Positions 17,031 through 26,895 are shown, counted from the first letter of the stretch. The stretch: DNA of 64,000 nt from Saxibacter everestensis (GCF_025787225.1 NZ_CP090958.1:2404550-2468549); one strand, 5' to 3'. Notes: generated by a model from the letters alone, not told the origin. Program-made: numbers and translations.

Positions 17031-17864
17031 TCAGCCGTCGGTGCCTCGGTTGTCGAGGGCCGCTACTTCCTCGGCAGGTAGCACGAGCCGGCTGCGCAGC
17101 CTGTCGATCGATTTCTCCCCCACGCCGTGGTGGTTCAGAAACTCCAGCACCGAGCCGTAATGCTCGCGGACGGTCCTGAGCACGTACCGGATCAGTTCCG
17201 GAGGGGACTGCGTAGCTGTGTTCGATACGTCTTGCACGATCCCGGCGCGGGCGAAGTTCGACTTCAATGCCTCCACGAACCCCCCGGAGAGGAATGACTC
17301 GGAGGCGGCGTAATCGGCTATTACCCATTCGTCTGGTACTCCCACTGCCGAAAGGGCGATTGCCACCACCATGCCGGTGCGATCCTTGCCTGCGCTGCAG
17401 TGCACGACCGCCGGCAGCGCGCCATCCGCAGCGAGCACTCCGACAGCCTCGACGATCTGCGGCGCGAACTTCTCCAGCGCCAGGGCATAGAGGTCCTGCA
17501 GCGTCGCGTCGGGCCGGTCGCCGGTCGAGGCGCTGTAGATGGTGTTGCCGAAGACCGGGACGTGCACCTCGTTGAGCTCCAGGCCTTGCAGGGCGTCCGG
17601 CGCGCTGTCGCGTTCAATGTCTTCGCGCAGGTCCAGCACTGTCCGCAGGCCGATATCGTGCAACGAGGCACGTGACCTGTCATCCAGGTAGCACAGGGCA
17701 TCGGCCCGGAACAATCGGCCGAAACGGGTCTGACCGCCGTCTGCCGTCGGATAGCCGCCAACGTCGCGAAAATTGAACGTACCGGCCATCTGCAACCGTC
17801 GGCCCGGGTCGTCAGAAGACACGACCTCGAAGTGCTGGCTGTCCGAAGTCTCTGGCTGGCTCAT
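17031..17864 (-). CDS. Tyrosine/phosphoinositide phosphatase, PtpB family
   Basis: This is a 277-residue phosphatase of the MptpB/lipid-phosphatase-like family. The P-loop is HCSAGKDRTG at 155-164, with catalytic Cys156 and the K160-D161 pair that marks this family's dual specificity. The N-terminal NFRDVGGYPTADG (31-43) and RFGRLFRADAL are also family hallmarks. No signal peptide is visible, although mycobacterial PtpB is exported. Its start overlaps the mazG stop by 4 bases (translational coupling), and the DUF885 gene follows by 12 bases. Confidence 0.9.
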   Translation of the reverse strand: MSQPETSDSQHFEVVSSDDPGRRLQMAGTFNFRDVGGYPTADGGQTRFGRLFRADALCYLDDRSRASLHDIGLRTVLDLREDIERDSAPDALQGLELNEVHVPVFGNTIYSASTGDRPDATLQDLYALALEKFAPQIVEAVGVLAADGALPAVVHCSAGKDRTGMVVAIALSAVGVPDEWVIADYAASESFLSGGFVEALKSNFARAGIVQDVSNTATQSPPELIRYVLRTVREHYGSVLEFLNHHGVGEKSIDRLRSRLVLPAEEVAALDNRGTDG

Positions 17865-18565
17865 GCGTCGCTCCCCTGGTGAATGCCTCCCGGCTGATGC
17901 CCGCGCTGACGCGCGTCGTACTCCCGAACCCGCAATCGTGCTTCCTCGATCCGGATCGTCTCCCTCAGTTCGGATTCCGCGTCTGCGCCGGCCGCCTCCG
18001 CCTCGGCGATAATTGCGAGCATTCGCTCGCCGCGGGACGCTGTACCTTCGGTAGTACCTGACCCCGGATTACTGTCCAACTGGGTGCGCTGGGCCTTCCG
18101 GAGTATCTTCTGCGCCCGGCTCACCGCCGGTAGTGCTTGCGGAATGCCGTCGAAAACGGACTCCCGTTCGGGCTTCTCGGCTTGTTTAAGCGCTTCCCAC
18201 CCGTTCTCGAGCGCTGCGGTGGTCACCTCGGGTCCACCCGGCTGACGCTCGAACACGTGCGGGTGACGACGTCGCAGCTTGGCCGAGATCGCTGCGATGA
18301 CATCATCGATGTCGAAGGCGTCCTGGGCGTCCTGCCCTACCCGGGCGTGAAAGATGACTTGCAGCAGCACATCGCCGAGTTCCTCCACGATGTGCTCGCG
18401 GTCGCCGCTCTCCACGGCCTCAACCAGCTCGTAGCTTTCTTCGATCAGGTAAGGCAGCAGGCTGATGTGGGTCTGTTCTCGATCCCAGGGGCACCCGCCG
18501 GGCGAGCGGAGCCGGTCCATGGTGCCGACGAGATCCATGAACGACGTACCCGATTTGTCTCTCAC
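17861..18565 (-). CDS. mazG: MazG nucleoside triphosphate pyrophosphohydrolase
   Basis: This is a 234-residue house-cleaning enzyme that hydrolyses NTPs, including oxidised or aberrant ones, to NMP and pyrophosphate. The N-terminal half carries the motif EESYELVEAVESGDREHIVEELGD split over helices 2-3 (the ExxE...ExxD magnesium site), after CPWDREQTHISLLPYL. The C-terminal half is less conserved and ends with REYDARQRGHQPG. It lies 5 bases after the mfd stop and overlaps the phosphatase start, so the four genes read as one operon. Confidence 0.94.
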   Translation of the reverse strand: MRDKSGTSFMDLVGTMDRLRSPGGCPWDREQTHISLLPYLIEESYELVEAVESGDREHIVEELGDVLLQVIFHARVGQDAQDAFDIDDVIAAISAKLRRRHPHVFERQPGGPEVTTAALENGWEALKQAEKPERESVFDGIPQALPAVSRAQKILRKAQRTQLDSNPGSGTTEGTASRGERMLAIIAEAEAAGADAESELRETIRIEEARLRVREYDARQRGHQPGGIHQGSDA

Positions 18566-18570
18566 TCGGC

Positions 18571-21500
18571 TCAGTCTAGTGATCCGGAACTGCGTGCCGT
18601 CCGAGCGCCCGACGTGCCGGTAGTGGCGGCGGCCGAAACGTCATCGAGCAGGACCCCATCGATGAGGTCCCTGGCCCAGTCCAGCAGCTCAATGTCATAG
18701 AGGTCGGTCTGGGCCAGCCCGGAACCGCGCTGCTTCGGCTTCGGTACCAGGATGGAACGAACCGCCGGTTTGATCAGGGTCTTCGGGTACAGCCGCTTAA
18801 GCCGCATCGCCTGCGAGTCGCGCAACTCGACCGGCGCCATCCGGACGAAATTGCCCTGCGCGACGATATCGCTCAGCCCCGCCTTCCGGGCGTGCACCCT
18901 GAACCGGGCGACGGCGGCCAGGTTGGCCACCGGTTCCGGGATCGGTCCATAGCGGTCGACAAGTTCGTCCAGCACCTCCTGAACCGCCTTGTCTTCCCCT
19001 GCATCGGCCAATTTCCGGTATGCCTCGAGGCGCAGCCGCTCGTGCGGAACGTACTCGTGCGGCAGGTGGGCGTTGATCGGCAGTTCGATCCGCACCTCCT
19101 GTTCCGGCTCCGGCACGTCACCGCGGAAGTTCGCCACAGCTTCTCCGACCAGGCGGATGTACAGATCGAATCCAACGCCTTCGATGTGCCCGGATTGTTC
19201 GCCGCCGAGCAGGTTGCCGGCGCCGCGGATCTCGAGGTCCTTCATCGCCACCTGCATTCCGGCGCCGAGTTCGGTGTGCGCCGCGAGGGTCTGCAAACGG
19301 TCGTGAGCGGTCTCGGTGAGCTCGCTTTCCGGCGGGTACAGGAAGTAGGCGTATGCACGTTCCCGGCCACGTCCGACCCGGCCCCGCAGCTGATGCAACT
19401 GGGAAAGTCCCAGCCGGTCGGACCGGTCGATGATCAGGGTGTTGGCATTGGAGATATCGATGCCGGTCTCGACAATGGTGGTACACACCAGAACGTCGAA
19501 CTTCCTCTCCCAGAAGTCAACGATCATCTGTTCGAGTCGCTGCTCGTTCATCTTTCCGTGAGCGACGCCGATCCTGGCCTCCGGAACCAGCTCGTTCAGA
19601 TGCTTGGCGGCTGCTTCTATCGATTGCACCCGGTTGTGGATGAAGAAGACCTGCCCTTCGCGCAGCAGCTCACGGCGGATGGCCGCGGTGACCTGCTTCT
19701 CGTCATAGGCGCCGACGTAGGTCAGCACCGGATGGCGCTCCTCCGGCGGCGTTGCCAGTGTCGACATTTCCCGGATTCCGGTGACCGCCATCTCAAGCGT
19801 TCGCGGAATCGGCGTGGCGCTCATCGACAGCACGTCGACGTTCGTGCGCAAAGCCTTCAGCGTTTCCTTGTGCTCGACGCCGAACCGTTGCTCCTCGTCC
19901 ACAACCACGAGTCCGAGATCCTTGAATCGGACCTCCCCGGACAGCAGCCGGTGCGTGCCGATCACGATATCGAGCGCTCCGGAGGTGAGTTCCTCCTTCA
20001 CCGCCTTCGACGCTGATTCCGTCTGGAAGCGGGAGAGCGAGCCGACAGTGATCGGGAATCCGGAATAGCGTTCCGAGAAGGTGTCGAAGTGTTGCTGCAC
20101 CAGCAGGGTCGTCGGCACCAGGACCGCTACCTGCTTTCCGTCCTGTACCGCCTTGAATGCCGCACGGACAGCGATCTCGGTTTTGCCGTAACCAACATCG
20201 CCGCAAATCAGACGGTCCATCGGCACCGTCTTCTCCATGTCTGCCTTGACCTCATCGATCGTGGTCAGCTGGTCGGGGGTCTCGATGTAGTTGAATGCGT
20301 CTTCAAGATCCCGCTGCCAGGGGGTGTCGGGGCCGAATGCGTGGCCCTGGGTGGCCTGACGGGCGGAATACAGCCTGATCAGCTCGCCGGCGATCTCCTT
20401 GACCGCCTTCCGGGCACGACTCTTGGTGCGGGACCAGTCCGAGCCGCCCATTTTGCTCAAGGTCGGCGACTCCCCGCCGACGTAGCGGGTGACCTGATCG
20501 AGCGAATCCGACGGCACGTAGAGCCTGTCGCCCGGCTGCCCCCGCTTGCTGCTCGCGTACTCGATCACCAGGTACTCGCGGGTGTGCTTCGTCTGACCGG
20601 ACCCGACAGTCCGCTGAGTCATTTCGACGAAGCGTCCGACACCGTGCTGTTCGTGCACGACGTGATCGCCGGGGCTGAGCTGCAACGGGTCGACCATCTT
20701 GCGGCGGCGGCTCGGCAGTCGCCGCATGTCCTTGGTGGACACCGCACTTGCCTTGCCAAGCACGTCGGCCTCGGTCAGAAAGGCGAGGCGCAGGTCCTCG
20801 GCTATGAAACCGCCGGTGGTGGCGCCGGTGGTGACCAGGACGACACCGGGTTCCGGCGCGTCATCAATGTTCTCAACCCGCCGTGCCGGGACATCGGCCT
20901 CGGAGAGGACTTCCATCAGCCGGTCAGCGGGACCGTGCCCCTCCGTGACGACCAAGGTCTGCCACTTGTCGTGGGTCAGGTTCTTCAGGTCCACCAGCGC
21001 CTGCTCGACCTCGCCGCGGTAGCTGCGCACCTCCCGCACCCCAATGCTGAAGGCGCTCGGCGCTTCCTCATCCACGAGTTCCTCATCGACCGCGAAGCCA
21101 CCGAGTGTCCACCAAGGCAGGCCGAGAACCCCCGCCGCCGCCTCGGTGTCGGCCAGCGTGCGGTAGCTGGCCGATGAGAGGTCGATCGGCGCCTTGCCGC
21201 CTGCGCTCGCGCCACTCCACGCCGCGGCCAGGAACTCTTCGCTGGTCGACACCAGGTCGGCCGCGCGTGCTTTCACCTTCTCTGGTTGCAGGACGACGAC
21301 CCTGGTGCCCTGCGGCAACGTCGCGAGGAACGGCTCCATGCCGTCGACGAGCGCCGGAGCCAGCGACTCCATCCCCTCGACCGCGATGCCGGCCGACAGC
21401 CGTTCCAGCATCTCGGCGGCGGCCGGAAACTTATCCAGCAGATCTGCGGCGCGCTGCCGGACTGCGTCGGTCAGCAGGATCTCCCGGCATGGCGGCGCCC

Positions 21501-22179
21501 AGAGCACGGAAGGCGGCGCGGAATCCAGCGACCGCTGGTCCGCGACCGAGAACTCACGGATGTCGTCGACCTCATCGCCGAAGAACTCGATTCGCAGCGG
21601 ATGCGGCTCGGTCGGCGGGAAGATGTCGAGGATGCCGCCTCGAATGGCAAACTCGCCTCGGCGTTCAACCATGTCGACGCGGGCGTAGGCGGCATTCGCC
21701 AGTGCCTCGGCTACGTCGGTCAGCGAGCGTTCGTCACCAATTTTCAGTGAAACGGGTTCCAGCTCGCCGAGTCCCTTCACCAGTGGTTGCAGCACCGCGC
21801 GGACCGGTGCGACGACGACGCGCAGCGGCGCCTGGTGCGATTCGGGATGACGCAGCCGGCGAAGCACGGACAGCCGGCGTCCAACGGTGTCCGATCGCGG
21901 CGACAGGCGCTCGTGCGGCAGGGTCTCCCACGACGGGAATATCGCAATGCCGGCCGGATCCAGGTATTGCCCCAGCGCGGCTGCAACGTCATCGGCTTCG
22001 CGGCCGGTGGCGGTGACGATCAGCTGCGGATTGTCTTCAGACCAGGCGGAGATGACCGCAGGCCACACGCCGGGCACGGCGCTGACCGTGCCGTTCGCCG
22101 CGCCGTCTGCGAGACCTCGTCGGGCCGCCGCGAAGGCGTCATCCCGAGGCAGAACTTCCAGAACACCGCGCAAAGTCAT
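18571..22179 (-). CDS. mfd: Transcription-repair coupling factor Mfd
   Basis: This is a 1202-residue ATP-dependent translocase that removes stalled RNA polymerase and recruits UvrA. Domains in order: a UvrB-like damage-recognition module at the N-terminus (FPSWETLPHERLSP, GGILDIFPP), the RNA-polymerase interaction domain (LSPGDHVVHEQHGVGRFVEM), RecG-like helicase motifs (CGDVGYGKTEIAVRAAF, VVDEEQRFGVEHKE, MSATPIPRTLEM, TTIVETGIDISNANTLI, LHQLRGRVGRGRERAYAY), and the C-terminal TRCF domain (DLYIRLVGEAVA, LPHEYVP). ATG 22179 (MTLRGVLEVLP) is used; the upstream frame is open but lacks family similarity. It heads the mfd-mazG-phosphatase-DUF885 operon. Confidence 0.97.
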   Translation of the reverse strand: MTLRGVLEVLPRDDAFAAARRGLADGAANGTVSAVPGVWPAVISAWSEDNPQLIVTATGREADDVAAALGQYLDPAGIAIFPSWETLPHERLSPRSDTVGRRLSVLRRLRHPESHQAPLRVVVAPVRAVLQPLVKGLGELEPVSLKIGDERSLTDVAEALANAAYARVDMVERRGEFAIRGGILDIFPPTEPHPLRIEFFGDEVDDIREFSVADQRSLDSAPPSVLWAPPCREILLTDAVRQRAADLLDKFPAAAEMLERLSAGIAVEGMESLAPALVDGMEPFLATLPQGTRVVVLQPEKVKARAADLVSTSEEFLAAAWSGASAGGKAPIDLSSASYRTLADTEAAAGVLGLPWWTLGGFAVDEELVDEEAPSAFSIGVREVRSYRGEVEQALVDLKNLTHDKWQTLVVTEGHGPADRLMEVLSEADVPARRVENIDDAPEPGVVLVTTGATTGGFIAEDLRLAFLTEADVLGKASAVSTKDMRRLPSRRRKMVDPLQLSPGDHVVHEQHGVGRFVEMTQRTVGSGQTKHTREYLVIEYASSKRGQPGDRLYVPSDSLDQVTRYVGGESPTLSKMGGSDWSRTKSRARKAVKEIAGELIRLYSARQATQGHAFGPDTPWQRDLEDAFNYIETPDQLTTIDEVKADMEKTVPMDRLICGDVGYGKTEIAVRAAFKAVQDGKQVAVLVPTTLLVQQHFDTFSERYSGFPITVGSLSRFQTESASKAVKEELTSGALDIVIGTHRLLSGEVRFKDLGLVVVDEEQRFGVEHKETLKALRTNVDVLSMSATPIPRTLEMAVTGIREMSTLATPPEERHPVLTYVGAYDEKQVTAAIRRELLREGQVFFIHNRVQSIEAAAKHLNELVPEARIGVAHGKMNEQRLEQMIVDFWERKFDVLVCTTIVETGIDISNANTLIIDRSDRLGLSQLHQLRGRVGRGRERAYAYFLYPPESELTETAHDRLQTLAAHTELGAGMQVAMKDLEIRGAGNLLGGEQSGHIEGVGFDLYIRLVGEAVANFRGDVPEPEQEVRIELPINAHLPHEYVPHERLRLEAYRKLADAGEDKAVQEVLDELVDRYGPIPEPVANLAAVARFRVHARKAGLSDIVAQGNFVRMAPVELRDSQAMRLKRLYPKTLIKPAVRSILVPKPKQRGSGLAQTDLYDIELLDWARDLIDGVLLDDVSAAATTGTSGARTARSSGSLD

Positions 22180-22326
22180 ATGAGCAAAATTCTTTTCTTT
22201 TTTACGATTGAGGCAGTTGCTCAGCCTACTCCGCTGCACCGACAGCCCGCGAGTCATCCACTGCCTACGGTCAAGCAACGACTCAGTTCCCAGCCTTCCG
22301 TCAGCAGCGGATGGCATTCTTGGCAG

Positions 22327-22944
22327 ATGAGTATCAGCGAAACAGGTACCCACCGGCCGATACTGCGACGCCTGTCACCCGTCGTGATCCTGCTGGCAGC
22401 AATGTGGCTGATTCACTTCGTCGACTTCGTCCTGCCGTTCGTCACGTTCACCGGGCTAGGCTTGTTGTCCTGGAGCGTACCCGGAATGCTCGGAATCCTG
22501 ACTGCTCCGCTGTTGCACGCCGGCTGGCCCCACCTGCTCTCGAACACAGTGCCGTTCCTGATTCTCGGTGCGCTGATCTGTTGGGAAAGCGGTCGCCGAT
22601 TCTGGACAGCGACCGCGATCATCGCGCTGGTCGGCGGCCTCGGCACCTGGCTCGTCGCGGTTCCGGGAACATTGACAGTTGGCGCAAGCGGACTGGTGTT
22701 CGGCTATTTCGCTTATCTGATCGCCAGGGCGTTCTTCGCACCTAAATCACCGCACCGGCTTGGCTGGCTCGTGCTCGCGGTGATACTCGGGCTGGTCTAC
22801 GGCGGCGCGATGCTGCAGGGATTGGCGCCGTGGCAGTTCGGCGTGTCGTGGCAGGGACACCTGTTTGGCGCGATCGGTGGAGTAGTGGCCGCCTGGCTGC
22901 TCTATCGACGCTCGGCGCCGAAGGTGCTCGGCGCAGCCGGGTGA
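22327..22944 (+). CDS. Rhomboid family intramembrane serine protease
   Basis: This is a 205-residue membrane protein with six helices. The catalytic pair is Ser121 in TVGASGLVFGY and His178 in SWQGHLFGAIGG. The accessory HxxxxHxxxN-like set is H64, H69 and N73 in LLHAGWPHLLSN. Rhomboids cleave other membrane proteins within or next to the bilayer; the substrate is unknown. ATG 22327 is used. It is transcribed away from mfd and converges on pth, with a 22-base gap. Confidence 0.9.
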   Translation: MSISETGTHRPILRRLSPVVILLAAMWLIHFVDFVLPFVTFTGLGLLSWSVPGMLGILTAPLLHAGWPHLLSNTVPFLILGALICWESGRRFWTATAIIALVGGLGTWLVAVPGTLTVGASGLVFGYFAYLIARAFFAPKSPHRLGWLVLAVILGLVYGGAMLQGLAPWQFGVSWQGHLFGAIGGVVAAWLLYRRSAPKVLGAAG

Positions 22945-22955
22945 CCTGGCGCGGC

Positions 22956-22968
22956 GAGCATTTTGCTC
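22956..22968. terminator. Small hairpin between rhomboid and pth genes
   Basis: GAGCA/TGCTC with a TTT loop lies between two convergent stops. With only 5 bp it is weak. Confidence 0.25.
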
Positions 22969-23569
22969 AGCCCGCGGTCCGGCCGTGAAATTTCTGCTGG
23001 GCGGCTACCAGACCGTCGGAAACCAGCAATTCGACGGCGTCCGCGGCATCCACCAGCAACATCGGAAGCTCGGTGCGCTCCGTTCCTGAGAACGGCTTCA
23101 ACACGTACGTGGCCGCGTCCATCCTGCCGGGCGGACGACCGATGCCGACCCGGACCCGCAAATAGTCCTTGGTTCCGAGCGCATTCGTTATGTCTTTCAA
23201 ACCATTGTGGCCGCCGTCACCGCCGCCGGTTTTCAGCTTTATCTGATCGAACGGGATATCCAGCTCGTCGTGGACAACGATGAGCTGCGCTGGATCCTTC
23301 GAGAAGAACTTCGCCAGCGCGGCCACCGGGCCGCCGGAAACATTCATAAAAGTCGACGGCTTCGCCAGGATCACTTTCGGCCCCGGCACTCCCCCGGGTC
23401 CGACACCGAGCCGGCCCTCCGCCACCTGGGCGCGAGCCTTATGACTGCGAAACCCGGCGCCGATCCGCCGACTCAACTCGTCGAGCACCATCTGGCCGAC
23501 GTTGTGCCGGGTAGCAGAATAGTCGGGCCCGGGGTTACCGAGCCCGACTATCAGCCAGGAATCATTCAC
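22967..23569 (-). CDS. pth: Peptidyl-tRNA hydrolase
   Basis: This is a 200-residue enzyme that frees tRNA from prematurely released peptidyl-tRNA. The N-terminus [21 protein letters not shown] has the substrate-binding asparagine and catalytic His22. [13 protein letters not shown] carries the second binding asparagine. [20 protein letters not shown] supplies the catalytic aspartate, and GGHNGLKDI completes the family pattern. It follows L25/Ctc, with 36 bases between, in the common ctc-pth arrangement. Confidence 0.97.
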   Translation of the reverse strand: MNDSWLIVGLGNPGPDYSATRHNVGQMVLDELSRRIGAGFRSHKARAQVAEGRLGVGPGGVPGPKVILAKPSTFMNVSGGPVAALAKFFSKDPAQLIVVHDELDIPFDQIKLKTGGGDGGHNGLKDITNALGTKDYLRVRVGIGRPPGRMDAATYVLKPFSGTERTELPMLLVDAADAVELLVSDGLVAAQQKFHGRTAG

Positions 23570-23605
23570 CGAAACGATGCGTCCGTTCTAACTCGCGAAC
23601 AGATC

Positions 23606-24259
23606 CTACTCTTCGTCCTTGGCAGCCTCGTCATCCTCGGCTGACTCTTCGGACTCAGGAGCATCGTGTTCGATACCGGCTTCAGCCTCGGCTTCCTCAA
23701 GCTCGGCTTCGACCTGCTCAGCGGTCGGCTGCGCGGTGACGTTGATCACCAGCATTTCAGGATCGGTCACCAGTTCAACGCCGGTCGGCAGAACAACATC
23801 GGAGGCGTGGATCTGGTCGCCGACCTGGCGGCCATCAACCGATACCTCGACGCCCTCAGGCAGCTTCGTGGCATCTGCCGAAACGGTGAGCGCCTGGTAC
23901 TCAAGGCTGACCAGGGTACCGGGAGCGGCCTCGCCGGTGACATGAACCGTGACGTCGACCTCGACCTTTTCGCCGCGGGTAACGATTGCAAGATCAACGT
24001 GCTCGATATCGCGCGATACCGGATGCCGCTGAACCTCACGAGCAATTGCAAGCGTGCTCTTGCCGTCGACCTGGATGTCGAACAGGGCGTTCGAGTGCTT
24101 CAGCGCAAGGAATGTCTCGTGGCTTGGCAGTGTGATGTGGTGCGGCTCGCCACCATGGCCGTACAGCACGGCTGGAATCTGGGAGGCACGCCGCAGACGA
24201 CGCGCTGCGCCCTTACCGAATTCGGTGCGCTCGACAGCATTGAGCTTGATGTCAGTCAT
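23606..24259 (-). CDS. rplY: 50S ribosomal protein L25/general stress protein Ctc
   Basis: This is a 217-residue two-domain L25 (TL5/Ctc type) that binds 5S rRNA. The N-terminal domain has GKGAARRLRRASQIPAVLYG, the C-terminal beta domain includes PEGVEVSVDGRQVGDQIHA, and an acidic tail ends the protein (EEAEAEAGIEHD and onward). ATG 24259 (MTDIKLNAVERTE) has an excellent site AGGAG seven bases upstream, so the longer frame beginning at 24340 is not used. Together with pth it forms a typical pair. Confidence 0.96.
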   Translation of the reverse strand: MTDIKLNAVERTEFGKGAARRLRRASQIPAVLYGHGGEPHHITLPSHETFLALKHSNALFDIQVDGKSTLAIAREVQRHPVSRDIEHVDLAIVTRGEKVEVDVTVHVTGEAAPGTLVSLEYQALTVSADATKLPEGVEVSVDGRQVGDQIHASDVVLPTGVELVTDPEMLVINVTAQPTAEQVEAELEEAEAEAGIEHDAPESEESAEDDEAAKDEE

Positions 24260-24468
24260 GATTCTCCTAAATGTGTACGCCGACGATCGGCGCGAAGTGT
24301 AGCCGTTTGGCGGGGGATCGAAACAGACCCGCACCCGCACGCGTTGAGCGTATAAGGATAGCTAGTCCGCGTCGATCACGGGAAGCAGCGGCCAAATTCA
24401 CGGCACGCCCAGCTCACCCCTCGCCGAGGTATTCGATGTCGATAATAGCGGACGCTTACCTGCTATAC

Positions 24469-25440
24469 CTAAACGTCGAACAGGCTGGTGACAGATCCGT
24501 CCTCGAAAACTTCATGAACGGCGCGTGCCAGCAGTGGTGCGATCGAAAGCTCGGTCAGCTTCGCGAATCGCTTATCGTCGGTTATCGGCAACGTATTGGT
24601 GACGATCACCTCCGTGGCACAGGAGTTCTGCAGCCGTTCCACCGCCGGCCCGGAAAGGACAGCATGGGTTGCCACGATGACGACGCCCGCGGCGCCGGCG
24701 CTCATGCAGGCATCCGCCGCCTGCACAATCGTCCCTCCGGTATCGATCATGTCGTCGACCAGAATGCAGATTCGCCCCTCAACTTCACCAACGACGCGGT
24801 TTGCCTTCGTCTCGTTGGGCCGGTTGATGTCGCGCGTCTTGTGAATGAACGCCAGCGGCGCACCACCCAGGCTGGCGCTCCATGCCTCGGCGACCTTGAT
24901 CCGTCCGGCATCCGGTGAGACGACGGCGAGATCATGGTCATAGTTGGACTTCACGTAGTCGGCGAGGATCGGCAAGGCGACCAGATGATCGACCGGGCCG
25001 TCGAAGAAGCCCTGAATCTGGGCCGTGTGCAGGTCGACCAGAATCAGGCGATCCGCACCGGCAACCTTGTACATGTCGGCTACCAGTCGCGCCGATATCG
25101 GCTCACGGCCACGATGCTTCTTGTCCTGCCGGGCATATGGAAAGAACGGTGCGATAACTGTGATTCGCTTGGCGGAGGCACGCTTCAGTGCGTCAACCAT
25201 CAGAAGCTGTTCCATCAGCCAGTCGTTGATCGGCGCGCCGTGGCTCTGCAACACGAACACGTCACAACCCCGCACACTTTCGCCGAACCGGACGTAGATC
25301 TCACCGTTGGCGAAGTCATAGGCCTCTGTCGGCAACAGCTCAGTGCCAAGCGATTCGGCGACCTGCTTGGCAAGCTCGGCGTTTGCCCTTCCGGAGACCA
25401 GAACGAGTTTCTTCTCGCCAGAGGTAGTTATTCCGGTCAT
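24469..25440 (-). CDS. prs: Ribose-phosphate pyrophosphokinase
   Basis: This is a 323-residue PRPP synthetase, joining ribose-5-phosphate and ATP to supply purine, pyrimidine, histidine and NAD pathways. Seen motifs are the N-terminal SGRANAELAKQVAESLG, the ATP-binding ARQDKKHRGREPISARL, the PRPP/ribose-5-phosphate segments VVSPDAGRIKVAEAW and CILVDDMIDTGGTIVQA, and the regulatory flexible loop in the middle. It starts 3 bases after the glmU stop, so glmU-prs are co-transcribed. The 209 bases between prs and L25 contain no evident gene. Confidence 0.97.
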   Translation of the reverse strand: MTGITTSGEKKLVLVSGRANAELAKQVAESLGTELLPTEAYDFANGEIYVRFGESVRGCDVFVLQSHGAPINDWLMEQLLMVDALKRASAKRITVIAPFFPYARQDKKHRGREPISARLVADMYKVAGADRLILVDLHTAQIQGFFDGPVDHLVALPILADYVKSNYDHDLAVVSPDAGRIKVAEAWSASLGGAPLAFIHKTRDINRPNETKANRVVGEVEGRICILVDDMIDTGGTIVQAADACMSAGAAGVVIVATHAVLSGPAVERLQNSCATEVIVTNTLPITDDKRFAKLTELSIAPLLARAVHEVFEDGSVTSLFDV

Positions 25441-25443
25441 GAG

Positions 25444-26895
25444 TTATGACTCCTGTTCTGGTGTTGCTTCGCTTGCGGCCAATGCTGCGGGTGTTCCGGC
25501 ACGGTTTTGCTGAACCCACCCCTCGAGATTGCGCTGGGGCGCAACGTTAATCGCCAGCGCTCCCGGTGGAACATCCTTGCGCACAACGGTTCCGGCGCCG
25601 GAATAGGCGCCATCCCCGACTGTGACCGGGGCCACGAACATGTTGTCCGAGCCAAGACGCACGTTGGATCCGATTGTGGTGTGATGCTTGTTCACGCCGT
25701 CATAGTTGACGAAAACTGAGGCGGCGCCAATATTGCTATTCTCGCCGATCGTGGCGTCGCCTACATAGCTAAGATGCGGAACCTTCGACTTCGCCCCGAT
25801 CTTCGCGTTCTTCGTTTCAACGAACGTTCCGATTTTGCCGTTGGCGCCAAGCTCCGTGCCCGGCCGCAGAAATGCGAACGGACCGACACTGACGTCGTCA
25901 CCGAGCACCGCAAGTGACCCGTGGGTGCGAACCACGGAGGAACGCTCCCCCACCTCGACATCGCTGAGCGTCGAATCTGGGCCGATCGTCGAACCGCCGC
26001 CGACAACCGTGGCGCGCTGCAGCTGAACGCCCGGGAGGATCGTAACGTCCGGGTTCAGCTCGACATCCGCATCAATCCAGGTTGTATTCGGGTCGACGAT
26101 GGTCACCCCGGCGCGCATCCAGCGCTCACAGATCCGGCGATTCAGTTCCTTGCCGAGCGCTGCCAGCTGAACCCGGTCGTTCGCGCCCTCAACCTGCCAA
26201 ATATCGGAGGTGACCAGGGCTGCGACGGTCGAACCGGCCTGGCGGGCGTGTGCCAGCACATCCGTGAGATATTTTTCGCCCTGGGCATTGTCGGTGCCGA
26301 CCTTTTGCAGCGCGGCGCGGAGCACCTCGGCATCGAAGGCATAAATCCCGGAATTGATTTCGGTGATCGACCGTTCAGTTTCGTCAGCATCCTTCTGCTC
26401 GACGATCCGCAGTACCTGGCCATCGGCGTCACGGATGATTCGCCCGTATCCGGCCGGGTCAGCAACATCGGCCGACAGCACGCTCACGCCGTGGCCGCCC
26501 GATTCGTGGAAGCGAACAAGTTCATTGATCGTCTCCGAGGTGAGCAGCGGAACATCGCCGTAACTGACCACGATGGTTCCGCTCAGCCCGGTCGGCAACA
26601 TGGCCAGCGCGCATTCAGCAGCTCGTCCCGTACCGGGAATCTCATCCTGATCCGCGATGCTTGGCGCGGGCAGGATCCGCTCCGAAATCTCGGCGACGTG
26701 GGCGGCCACTAGTTCACGTTCATGGCGCAGCACGACGACAAGGCTCTCCGGCTGGCAACCGGCCGCTGCCGCGAGCGCATGGTGCAACAACGAACGGCCG
26801 GCGATCGGGTGCAAAACCTTGGGAATCGCGGACTTCATCCGGGTTCCCGCGCCTGCGGCTAGAACTATGACCGCGGCTGGGCGCGTCTGGGTCAC
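25444..26895 (-). CDS. glmU: Bifunctional GlmU (UDP-GlcNAc pyrophosphorylase / GlcN-1-P acetyltransferase)
   Basis: This is a 483-residue enzyme making UDP-GlcNAc for peptidoglycan. The N-terminal uridylyltransferase domain begins VIVLAAGAGTRMKS with KVLHP. The C-terminal left-handed beta-helix acetyltransferase contains hexapeptide repeats (NPDVTILPGVQLQ, GPFAFLRPGTELG, YVGDATIGENSNIGA, NYDGVNKHHTTIG). The start is GTG 26895, preceded by AGGAG at optimal distance. The open frame runs back through the tRNA-Gln gene and is not used there. A C-terminal tail after NLEGW is rich in Ala/Glu. Confidence 0.97.
   Translation of the reverse strand: MTQTRPAAVIVLAAGAGTRMKSAIPKVLHPIAGRSLLHHALAAAAGCQPESLVVVLRHERELVAAHVAEISERILPAPSIADQDEIPGTGRAAECALAMLPTGLSGTIVVSYGDVPLLTSETINELVRFHESGGHGVSVLSADVADPAGYGRIIRDADGQVLRIVEQKDADETERSITEINSGIYAFDAEVLRAALQKVGTDNAQGEKYLTDVLAHARQAGSTVAALVTSDIWQVEGANDRVQLAALGKELNRRICERWMRAGVTIVDPNTTWIDADVELNPDVTILPGVQLQRATVVGGGSTIGPDSTLSDVEVGERSSVVRTHGSLAVLGDDVSVGPFAFLRPGTELGANGKIGTFVETKNAKIGAKSKVPHLSYVGDATIGENSNIGAASVFVNYDGVNKHHTTIGSNVRLGSDNMFVAPVTVGDGAYSGAGTVVRKDVPPGALAINVAPQRNLEGWVQQNRAGTPAALAASEATPEQES

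Noticed and set aside
24260-24468. Possible small gene or riboswitch between L25 and prs
   Set aside because: No frame with a ribosome site and no recognisable aptamer pattern; treated as a promoter region for the rplY-pth pair.
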